From NCBI GenBank assembly GCA_003225055.1, contig QIAU01000143.1:1-64000 (forward strand): 64,000 nt of DNA, in the 5' to 3' direction. Under the pieces are notes generated by a model. The model did not search any database. It was not told the origin of the DNA and worked only from the letters and a program-made list of their open reading frames with translations. Origin of the DNA: Acidobacteriota bacterium. GTDB lineage: Bacteria > Acidobacteriota > Terriglobia > Terriglobales > Acidobacteriaceae. The translations under genes and the position numbers were made by a program. This document shows, in pieces, positions 1-8,004 of the stretch. The first letter of the stretch is position 1. Every line of letters starts with the position of its first letter.

Positions 1-200
1 CACTTGTTGCGGCGTGCCATGCGCCGCAACCCAGCGCTGCAATTCCACTCGATCTGCCTGCCTCAGGGCAATGGGCTGAGCTTGGCGCGGCATGCACCCC
101 AGGGTATTCCATTTCCATTAATAACTCCAGCTATTTATGCGACACTACACTAGTTGCGCTTGCGGCGCCATTCCCCGAGTCGCTGGTTGGTTGGGTTGTG

Positions 201-1031
201 ATGGCTACACGGCAAAGCAAGAGGGGAAAGCAGGGTCTTGTGGTTCCTTCTGCAGACCCACGAGCGTACACGGACCGTCTGAACAGTTTGGTCACGGCAG
301 CTGGCTGGACGCGGGAGTATACGGTTGAAGTGGTGCACGGGTTTGAGCGCAGGAAGAAAGGCGTGGATCACCCAGTGGCGGCGGCAAAGGTCCTGGTTGT
401 CTGCAAAGTTACAATTTTCAATTTGGGCACGCATTCAGGAACCGGCGAGGCCTGGGCGGATGACGAAAACGCGATGACCGCGGCCGAAGCGCAGGCCTTC
501 AAGCGCGCCTGTTCTTGCTTCGGGCTCGGGCGCTATTTATAAGACGTCTCTGGTGATTGGGTGGAGCTCGACGAATACGAGCGACCGTTCTCCCATCCTG
601 ACCTACCCTCCTGGGCGAAACCCGGCGGTGGGTCCGGTCAGCAGCCCGGGGCCAGCCGACCTCCAACCGAGCCGCAGAACAGAGGTGCGCGTGGCGGGAC
701 ACCCAAGTCGGCGAACGGGGGTGGCGGTAAGAATAGTGAGCCGTCCTCGCCAACCGCGAATGGCAGCACGAACGGCAATGCGCAGTCGCTCGTTAGGGAG
801 ATCTGGGGGCTCCAGGCGTCAGTCGGTGAGAAGCTGTCCACGCAAGTTGCGCTATCCGTGACCGGCACTCAGGATATCGCGAGCGTTACCGATACCGGCA
901 AACTTGCCCTAGTTCGCGAGAGCCTGGCGAATGTCAACCGTGGGATGAACCGACTCCGAAAAGCAGTCGAAGCGTGTGGACTGGAACGATATTCGCAGTC
1001 TGCGCGGAGATCGGATTCCGCGGTGGTTTGA
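201..1031 (+). pseudogene. Rad52/DdrA-like single-strand annealing protein, interrupted by an in-frame TAA
   Basis: The first 113 codons match the Rad52/Rad22-type annealing fold, which binds single-stranded DNA in recombinational repair. Visible are a GEAWADDENAMTAAEAQAFKR stretch and the conserved CSCFGLGRYL signature. The frame then hits TAA at 540-542, exactly where the family has Tyr (GRYLYD), and continues in the same frame with DVSGDWVELDEYERP and a Gly/Ser/Asn-rich linker to a weaker C-terminal region ending at 1031. One base change from TAT or TAC would create this stop. ATG at 201 is preferred to the GTG just before it. Such proteins often sit on phages and plasmids, which fits the relaxase remnant downstream. 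A short annealing domain might still be made; readthrough is possible but unsupported. Confidence 0.72.
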
Positions 1032-1421
1032 ACGGCGTGCCGGATGCCAAAGTTCTGCGCATGCTCGTGGATCGCATGGAGGCGGCGAGACCTGTACAAC
1101 CAGCCGTTCATTGAAGGTAGTGTAGGATGTCGCCGTTGACTGTCGAAGGACTTGCGGCGCTCGATGTCACAACTCATGAAAATGTGCCTCCGCGATTCGA
1201 GGAAAAATCCTACGTCTGTTCTTGAAATAATCCTTCACGAACGCCTTGCTCCAGCTTCCGGATGGCCGACTATCCGATAATCGGCTTGGTTCGCGCATCC
1301 GGCGGATCATGGCATCAACTGTGCGCGCCGCATCGCCTTTGACCGCAAAGCTTCCCTGAGAATGGCCCATCACACCGCGCCAGCAGCCATCCGCATCGGC
1401 CACCCCTATGCGTATACGCCG
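1032..1421. other. No gene recognised
   Basis: About 390 bases between the Rad52-like remnant and the reductase. Short frames exist on both strands, but none shows a recognisable domain or a good ribosome binding site. It may hold the decayed tail of the Rad52 gene. Confidence 0.5.
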
Positions 1422-2420
1422 CTAACCGTTTACGATCTTCATCATCTCCGGGGTGTAACGTTCGCCAACGGCCGCGCCCTTCGGAAGGATCTGTTCGATG
1501 CGAGCGAGATCATCGTCAGTCAGGCGGATGTCCACTGCGCGGACATTCTCTTCGAGCCGGGGGAGACTGCTAGTACCCGGAATCGGGATCACATCCTCAT
1601 GTCGGCGGATAAGCCAAGCCAATGCAAGCTGAGCTGGAGTGCACCCTTTCTCCCTCGCGATCTGGTGCAGCCGATCGGCCGTAGCCAGGTTCTTCTCGAA
1701 TTGCTCTCCTTGGAAACGAGGATTCCCACGACGCCAGTCATCGGGCGCCAGATCGTCAATACTTCGGAAACGCCCGCCAAGGAAACCCCGTCCGAGCGGA
1801 CTGTATGCGACCAACGCGATTCCGAGTTCTCTCAGGGGCTGGAGCAAACCCTCTTCAGGTTCGCGACTGAACAGAGAGTACTCGGTCTGGACCGCTGCGA
1901 TCCCATGAACCTGATGCGCACGACGAACGGTGTCAGGAGCGGCTTCCGATAACCCGAGATAGCGCACTTTTCCTTCTCGCACCAACTCCGCCATCGCTCC
2001 AACCGTCTCCTCGATGGGTACGTTCGGATCCACCCGGTGCAAATAGTAAAGATCAATATGGTCCACCCCTAGACGCTGCAAGGACGTTTCGCAGGCACGC
2101 CTCGCGTTCTCCGGAGTGCCATCGACTCCGCGGGACTCTCTGGGAGAATCGACAATAATCCCGAACTTTGTCGCCAACACAACTCCGTCGCGACGTCCTT
2201 TTAATGCTTTGCCCACCTTGATCTCGGAGTCTCCATAGATATTTGCCGTGTCGAGGAAATTGATGCCGAGGTCGAGCGCGCGGTGGGTGAGCTCAATAGC
2301 CTCTCTCTCTCCTTGAACGCTGCTCGTATATACGTCGGCGATGCCAATGCTCATGCAACCGAGGCCAATGGCCGAGACCATAGGCCCAGCGGTTCCTAGT
2401 TTTCTTCTTTCCATTGCCAT
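1422..2420 (-). CDS. Aldo/keto reductase
   Basis: A complete 332-residue NAD(P)H-dependent oxidoreductase of the (alpha/beta)8 aldo/keto reductase superfamily, cytoplasmic, expected to reduce aldehydes or ketones. The catalytic tetrad is visible: Asp57 and Tyr62 in DTANIYG, Lys85 in VLATKFG and His128 in YYLHRVD. The C-terminal cofactor region [14 protein letters not shown] is also intact. Length and motifs fit the large group of stress-related reductases with broad substrates. ATGs at 2420 and 2414 are both possible. The gene sits alone between remnants and reads away from the RHS fragment, so the neighbours give no hint about its substrate. Confidence 0.93.
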   Translation of the reverse strand: MAMERRKLGTAGPMVSAIGLGCMSIGIADVYTSSVQGEREAIELTHRALDLGINFLDTANIYGDSEIKVGKALKGRRDGVVLATKFGIIVDSPRESRGVDGTPENARRACETSLQRLGVDHIDLYYLHRVDPNVPIEETVGAMAELVREGKVRYLGLSEAAPDTVRRAHQVHGIAAVQTEYSLFSREPEEGLLQPLRELGIALVAYSPLGRGFLGGRFRSIDDLAPDDWRRGNPRFQGEQFEKNLATADRLHQIAREKGCTPAQLALAWLIRRHEDVIPIPGTSSLPRLEENVRAVDIRLTDDDLARIEQILPKGAAVGERYTPEMMKIVNG

Positions 2421-2549
2421 TCACTCCATGATAGACGATGCGGCGATCATTTTTCGATGCTCGGCGGCCCGCAGCGACTCGGGCCAGGTGCCCGATTTTC
2501 CTGGATCTCTCCGACCAAACTGTCATGGATGACCGCTCCCTGAACGTTG

Positions 2550-3400
2550 TCACGCCATTCCTATATTGTGCCCGGAGAGCGCCAGCGAAGTAGAGGAAGA
2601 AGGTAGCCCAACCTGAGCCCTGCGTTTCGAGAAACGGGTTTCCCGCCAGATCATACACATAGCTGGTCGTCGTGCCACCAATCGTCTTCGGCACACGACG
2701 CCCGCTGGGATCGTAGGCATAGCTGGCGGTCGTGCCGCCATCGACTTTGATGAGCCTGTTCTCTGCGTCGTACGTGTAAGTGTGGCTGCCGTCGTTGATC
2801 ATGTTGCCAGCGGCGTCATATTGATATGGGGAACCGATAAACTGGTTCCGTGAATTGACAGATTGATGAAACGCGTAGCAGGTTCCCGCAGTGACGTACT
2901 GGTCGGTACGATTGCCCCAGGCATCATAGGTCCAGGATAGACCGTACACGCTGCCGCATCCCGTTCCGCTGCCACTGGTTTGAGAAAGCGTGGAAATTCG
3001 ATTCAGGTGGTCGTATCCGTAGATGCGAGCAAAGCGCTGGTAGCCGCTGCTCGCGCTCCAGTGGGTGACATTCCCATTGTCGGCCGTTCCAGCGTCGTAG
3101 GTCATCCAAAAGTCGAGAATATTTCCGGCCGGAGTGGCGTCGTTGCAGGTTTGCAACGTTGCATTGGTCTGGTTCACATCAATGTGGCAAGGCTGGAGGC
3201 GATTGTTATAGACGTTTGTGAGTGTTAGGCCGTTGCCGAGAGTAGCCTTGCGGAGCGCCCCATGAGGGAAGTAGCCGATGGAGGGGTCAGTCGTGATTAA
3301 GGTTGCCGGGTGCTGCGTCGCACCTACCCAACTACTGGTCAGTTGTGTGGCGCGCCGAGCAGCATCAAACGACTGATTGAAAGTAATAGACCTCACTGGA
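2550..3400 (-). pseudogene. RHS/YD-repeat protein fragment
   Basis: The minus-strand reading shows typical YD repeats: TYDAWGNRTDQY, YQYDAAGNMINDG, YTYDAENRLIKVDGG, YAYDPSGRR and YVYDLAGNPFLE. RHS proteins are giant secreted or cell-surface proteins that encase polymorphic toxins. Here only about 280 residues of the repeat shell remain. The 5' end is fused in frame to a relaxase fragment near 3400. At the 3' end the repeat homology stops after ALRAQYRNGV near 2550, so the usual hyperconserved core end and toxin tip are missing. It is therefore a remnant and not a functional toxin. Confidence 0.75.
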
Positions 3401-3811
3401 GGATCATTCCACTGTGCAATTTGGTTCGTATCTTCGAGTGCCTCGCGCATGGCGGTCCCGTGTGCGGCGACCAGCCTCTCATCACCACCAACAATGGCCA
3501 TTACAGAAACGCACTTCAGTGCGGAGAATGTCATGTCATAGAGGGAACGGGCCTTGCTTTGTTCCGCGCCATTGTTGGCAATGCGATCCGCACTGTGGCG
3601 CTGCCGAGGAACTCTCCAGTTTGCGGGTCGAGACCTTGCCGTACCGCCTCAAAATCCTCGGATGTAACCTCTCCTTGTAAGCCGAAGCAGTTCAGGCGCC
3701 GCGTCCGTGCCACTGGCCTTTGACGGTCCGATTCTGGTCGTAATAATCCCTTTGCTGGAGATGCCGCTGAGCGTAGCCCTCACCGCCGGTCATGGCACGA
3801 ATCGTCAGCAC
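3400..3811 (-). pseudogene. MobF/TrwC-type conjugative relaxase N-terminal fragment, frameshifted
   Basis: From GTG at 3811 the minus strand reads LTIRAMTGGEGYAQRHLQQ, then YYDQNRTVKGQWHGRGA. After a frame change it gives GLQGEVTSEDFEAVRQGLDP, and after a second frame change near 3548 it gives RSLYDMTFSALKCVSVMA and VGGDERLVAAH. This order is that of the TrwC relaxase domain, which nicks the transfer origin and leads plasmid DNA in conjugation. Only about 140 residues survive before the sequence runs in frame into RHS repeats near 3400. It marks an old conjugative element next to the SWIM/MoxR/VWA operon. Confidence 0.72.
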
Positions 3812-4062
3812 AACCCGACGCTAGCTGGCTCTGTTCGAAATTCGAGATCAACTATGAGGGGACGCGCATCTGGCACGCAGATGGCTTTCGAGTTGCAGAC
3901 GAAATTACCCTCTGCCTGCTTGCGGGAATACAGTCCAGGTGACATCTCTGGGTAGGACCCGATTTCACGGTAAAGGGGCTTGTTTGTAGACCGATTTGCC
4001 TGAGAAACAATCTTGGTACATCAACCCCAAGTTATTTGGCACCGTTAGATGAGTGCTCTACT

Positions 4063-5493
4063 ATGAGCAGGATGTCACTCACGTTCGAGAGAATTGAGGC
4101 GCTCGCTCCGGACCAGGCCTCGCTTGCGGCTGCTCGAAAGTTGCTGAAGCCGTCCTCTTGGCCGACATTGGCGGAAGGAGAAGGGCTTGCTTGGGGCGAA
4201 TGCCAAGGCTCTGGCGCAACGCCGTATCGCGTGGTAATCAACGAGGCGGCCGCCGGATACAAGTGCACGTGTCCCAGCAGAAAATTCCCCTGTAAGCACG
4301 CGCTCGCGCTCATGTGGATGCGAGCAGATAGACCCGCTGCTTTCGCTTCGGCATCTGTTCCCGACTGGGTGAAGGACTGGCTCTCCCGCAGGCGCGGAAC
4401 ATCGAACTCGGCAAGCAAGACTGATGACGAAGCCAAGCCGAAAACCAGACCTTCCATTCGTCTCACCGAGATACCCGAAGCGGGAGCTGATACCGATCCA
4501 AAGGCGGAACAACGCGCTGCAGCAGCTCGCGAAAGAAACCGGTTGGAGCGCGAGGCGGCGGTGCTGGCAGGTCTCGAAGACCTTGACACATGGTTGTCAG
4601 ACCAGGTTCAACAGGGAATGGCGAACTTCATCGCGCAGACTGCTCAGGTGTGCCGCACGATCGCGCAAAGACTCGTCGACGCGAAAGCACCGGGGCTTGC
4701 AGGACGGCTCGATGCACTTCCGACGAGGCTCTTTACCTTACCGGGACCCGCGCGTCCCTCAGCCGCGATACGAGAGCTGGGACAAGTCCATTTGATCAGC
4801 CAGGCATACCGGCGGGCGTCTGAGCTTCCCGAATTACTAGCGGCAGATGCAAGGCAAGCCGTGGGCTGGTCGGTCACACGAGAGGCGCTGCTCAATGATT
4901 CCGAGGCGTTACGAGTCAATGCAAAATGGCGAGTCTTCGCGGTGCTTGCCGAGGCACAACCAGACCGCCTGCGCAGAGTTGAGACTTGGCTATGGCGTCA
5001 ACGTGGCGCAGATGGAATGCCTCAATGCGCGGTCCTGATTGACTTCGTACCGATCTCCACCGGAGCCGCAGTAGGCGGCTACCTGGTTGGAGATCAAATC
5101 GAAGCTGAGTTGAGCTTTTACCGTTCCACCATCCCGCTTCGCGCACAGATAAACACGCTGAAGAGAGGCGCCGAACAAAGTAGTGAACCGCTCACTTTGC
5201 CAGACGAACCTCTCAGTGCTTCATATGCAAACTACGAGCACGCGTTGGCGCAGCTTCCCTGGCTCGGAACGATTCCCCTGAGTTTTCGGATGGCCAGGGT
5301 GCGCCGAAATGGAGAACAACTCTACCTTTACGATGACGAGAGCGAACTATCGCTGCCGCTGCATACATCGCAGGCGAATCATGCCTCGCCACTTGCGAGT
5401 CTCGATCGCATTGATGGAATCGGTTTGTGGAATGGATACGAGTTCACCTTGGCGTGGGCAGAGACGCAGCTCGGAAGGTGGTTGCGATCATGA
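4063..5493 (+). CDS. SWIM zinc-finger protein, first gene of the MoxR-VWA operon
   Basis: A protein of about 476 residues with a SWIM-type zinc finger near residue 70: CTCPSRKFPCKH, the CxC(n)CxH pattern, preceded by WGECQGSGATPYRV. SWIM fingers bind DNA or proteins. The rest shows no recognised domain; a charged linker rich in Lys, Glu and Arg (about residues 115-170) precedes a long C-terminal region. ATG at 4063 is chosen; ATG at 4072 and an upstream TTG at 4036 are alternatives, and no ribosome site decides between them. Its stop overlaps the next ATG in an ATGA junction at 5490-5493, so it is translationally coupled to the DUF5691-like gene. By association it may recruit the MoxR/VWA machine to nucleic acid or a protein client (inference). 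Confidence 0.88.
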   Translation: MSRMSLTFERIEALAPDQASLAAARKLLKPSSWPTLAEGEGLAWGECQGSGATPYRVVINEAAAGYKCTCPSRKFPCKHALALMWMRADRPAAFASASVPDWVKDWLSRRRGTSNSASKTDDEAKPKTRPSIRLTEIPEAGADTDPKAEQRAAAARERNRLEREAAVLAGLEDLDTWLSDQVQQGMANFIAQTAQVCRTIAQRLVDAKAPGLAGRLDALPTRLFTLPGPARPSAAIRELGQVHLISQAYRRASELPELLAADARQAVGWSVTREALLNDSEALRVNAKWRVFAVLAEAQPDRLRRVETWLWRQRGADGMPQCAVLIDFVPISTGAAVGGYLVGDQIEAELSFYRSTIPLRAQINTLKRGAEQSSEPLTLPDEPLSASYANYEHALAQLPWLGTIPLSFRMARVRRNGEQLYLYDDESELSLPLHTSQANHASPLASLDRIDGIGLWNGYEFTLAWAETQLGRWLRS

Positions 5494-6914
5494 ACTGGAT
5501 TACCTTGCATGCAAAGGTTCTGCCGTCACTATTGGGAGGAACATCACGGCATCCGCTGCCGGGCGAATTGATTCATCCTTCTAGTCCGAGTTCTGATGGC
5601 ACACTCGAAATGCTCAGTCTTATGGGACAAGCACTGCGTTTCGAGCGCCCTTCGACACCAGAGTCATTCATCGTTGAACCGGAAATAAAGGATGAACGGA
5701 AGATCATCGCCGATGGTCTGCGCCGCCCGCTGATTCGATTGCTAACTGCGAAGAATGCCACTGAGCATCCGGCGCGTGCTTTGGCGCGTGCCTTCGATCG
5801 ACTGAGATTGCGTCCGCACCCATTTGACCTGCCGTTGATCGATGTTTTCGTTCGGTCAAATGCAGAGAAGCTTGGTCCAACAGCGCAGCATTGGGCTGAC
5901 AGGCAAAAACCCGAAGGGGAGACGCGAAGTTATTTCGATCCAGAGCTGCTTGATGAGAGCAACTGGACGCAACCGACGCTTTCACGACGCGTGGCATACC
6001 TGGAGCAACGGCGTCGCGATGATGCGGATGCCGCTCGTGCTCTGGTTGAGTCCACCTGGGCACAAGAAGAGGCTGATGCTCGCTTCCGTCTGCTGCAAGT
6101 ATTCCAGACCCGCTTAAGCATGGCCGACCAGCTGTTCCTGAGCACGTTGGAGAAGGATCGAGCACCGCGCGTGCGAGCACTTGCGGCGAGATTCCTCGCG
6201 CGGCTCAGTGCAAGCAGCGAGAATCCGTCGTTGGGCGCATGCCTGGAACGAATCAAGCAAAGCCAGAGCGGGTTACTTCGGAGGCGCACCACGTTGCAAA
6301 TCGAACTTCCGGCGAACGTAAAGGATCAGGCTGCATCGCGATGGATACTCCAAACATTTACCGACGTATCGTTCGGTGAACTGGCGGGCAGGTTCAAAGT
6401 CACGGAAAAGGAATTGATTGAATCTGCCGCAAAAGGCGAGCCTTTGCTTCTTGCATTGGCGCTTATCGCGACGAACGAACGCCGTCTCGATCTGCTCGAA
6501 CCTGTGGTCGCGAACCTGCCAAACGCGTGGGAACGTATGTTTGAAGCCGGACTTGACACGCTGGGAACGATGACAGAATCAGAGCGTCAACGCTGGGAGG
6601 AGATCGTCGTGCATCCTTATCGCAAGGATGTGCCGACGACCTACTCTCTGTGGGACTGGTTGCATCGGATCACGGATGCAGAGGCGCCACCTTCGGTTAT
6701 GTCGATTGCTCTTCACGCGAAGTTGTTGACGAAAGTCCCCGAACACGAGCGTGGTAGCGCGCCGTGGCTTGAAGTGATCGCTGCGACCTGTCCGGCTTCG
6801 CAACGACAGGAGCTTCGCGAGCAACTGACGAAGTTCGACCAATCACAAACCGTTACTCCCCTTGCACTGCTTGAGATCCTCGATGGAATGGAGAACGACC
6901 GTACCCATGTCTAA
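5490..6914 (+). CDS. DUF5691-like protein, second gene of the operon
   Basis: A 474-residue protein starting at the ATGA junction with the SWIM gene. It has no signal peptide or membrane segment. It is leucine- and arginine-rich and mostly helical in appearance, with HEAT-like stretches such as DRAPRVRALAARFLARL, and a LRRPLIRLLTAKNATEHPARA segment shortened here to its core. I recognise it as the DUF5691-type protein that accompanies SWIM, MoxR and VWA genes; that label is from memory and was not searched. No catalytic motif is visible, so a scaffold role is the best guess. The last eight bases overlap the start of the ATPase gene. Confidence 0.82.
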   Translation: MNWITLHAKVLPSLLGGTSRHPLPGELIHPSSPSSDGTLEMLSLMGQALRFERPSTPESFIVEPEIKDERKIIADGLRRPLIRLLTAKNATEHPARALARAFDRLRLRPHPFDLPLIDVFVRSNAEKLGPTAQHWADRQKPEGETRSYFDPELLDESNWTQPTLSRRVAYLEQRRRDDADAARALVESTWAQEEADARFRLLQVFQTRLSMADQLFLSTLEKDRAPRVRALAARFLARLSASSENPSLGACLERIKQSQSGLLRRRTTLQIELPANVKDQAASRWILQTFTDVSFGELAGRFKVTEKELIESAAKGEPLLLALALIATNERRLDLLEPVVANLPNAWERMFEAGLDTLGTMTESERQRWEEIVVHPYRKDVPTTYSLWDWLHRITDAEAPPSVMSIALHAKLLTKVPEHERGSAPWLEVIAATCPASQRQELREQLTKFDQSQTVTPLALLEILDGMENDRTHV

Positions 6915-7998
6915 ACTAGCTTCTGGCCGAATACGATTAAGCGCTGAAGAAATCTATGCGCACGAGTTGTCTGCTCTTGCCGCAGGTGACAAGCTTGCTC
7001 GTCCTGCGAACTGGCGTCTCTCGCCTAAGGCGATCGTGACCTACATTCTTGGAGGCAAGGCGGCGGACGGCACTCCAATCTCAGCGAAATACGTTGGTAA
7101 TCGCCGCCTGATTGAAACCGCTGTTGCGACGCTCGCGACAGACCGCGCACTGCTGCTGCTCGGCCTGCCGGGGACAGCGAAATCATGGGTATCGGAACAC
7201 CTGGCGGCGGCAATTTCGGGATCGTCGCAACGCATGATTCAGTGCACCGCAGGGACCGATGAAAACCACATTCGATATGGCTGGAACTACGCACTGCTGC
7301 TGGCCAAGGGGCCATCGCGCGAGGCTCTCGTCAAAAGTCCAGTGGCACGAGCAATGGAAGAAGGAACCATCGTTCGCCTAGAAGAACTCACGCGCATGGG
7401 TTCGGACGTGCAGGACACTCTGATCACGATCCTTTCCGAGAAGACCATGCCTATCCCTGAACTAAACGACGCGATTGAAGCGAAGCGCGGGTTCAATGTC
7501 ATCGCGACCGCCAACAATCGCGATAAAGGGGTGAACGATCTCTCGTCCGCACTTAAACGCAGGTTCAACGTTGTGGTGCTTCCGTCTCCCGCTACTTTGG
7601 AGGAGGAAACCGGTATCGTCGTGAAGCGCGTTCTCGAGATCGGTTCGAGCCTTGAACTGCCGCCCATCCGTCCCGCTGACGAAGAGTTGGTCCGGGTGGT
7701 AACCCTATTCCGCGAGTTGCGCGATGGCAAAACTCTGAACGGCAAGACCAAGCTCAAATCTCCTACGGGCTCGCTTTCAACAGCTGAAGCGATCTCTGTC
7801 GGGGTAAGCGCGTGGGCATCTGCGGCACACTTCGGCGATGGAGCTATGACGGCGGAAAGTCTTGCGTCAAACCTCGTCGGTGCGGTTGTGAAAGATCCTG
7901 TGCAAGACACGGTCGCATTACAGGAATATCTCGAAAGCGTGGTGCGGACGCGCGATGGTTGGTCGGACCTCTACTCAGCGATTCGCGAGGTCCTTTAG
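6907..7998 (+). CDS. MoxR-family AAA+ ATPase
   Basis: A 363-residue AAA+ ATPase. Walker A is GLPGTAKS (residues 86-93). The Walker B position reads IVRLEELTRM (about 155-164), where Glu replaces the usual Asp of the DE pair. Sensor 1 is IATANNRDKG (199-208) and the arginine-finger segment is SALKRRF (about 214-220). MoxR ATPases act as chaperone-like remodelers paired with VWA-domain proteins, as in the RavA-ViaA pair. ATG at 6907 overlaps the upstream gene by 8 bases; a longer in-frame extension from 6862 lies inside that gene and is less likely. The partner VWA gene lies two genes downstream in the same operon. Confidence 0.93.
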   Translation: MSKLASGRIRLSAEEIYAHELSALAAGDKLARPANWRLSPKAIVTYILGGKAADGTPISAKYVGNRRLIETAVATLATDRALLLLGLPGTAKSWVSEHLAAAISGSSQRMIQCTAGTDENHIRYGWNYALLLAKGPSREALVKSPVARAMEEGTIVRLEELTRMGSDVQDTLITILSEKTMPIPELNDAIEAKRGFNVIATANNRDKGVNDLSSALKRRFNVVVLPSPATLEEETGIVVKRVLEIGSSLELPPIRPADEELVRVVTLFRELRDGKTLNGKTKLKSPTGSLSTAEAISVGVSAWASAAHFGDGAMTAESLASNLVGAVVKDPVQDTVALQEYLESVVRTRDGWSDLYSAIREVL

Positions 7999-8004
7999 TC
8001 AACA

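Noticed and set aside
1167-1403. Minus-strand 78-codon frame beyond the aldo/keto reductase stop
   Set aside because: No recognisable motif, no ribosome site and no conserved look; treated as chance.
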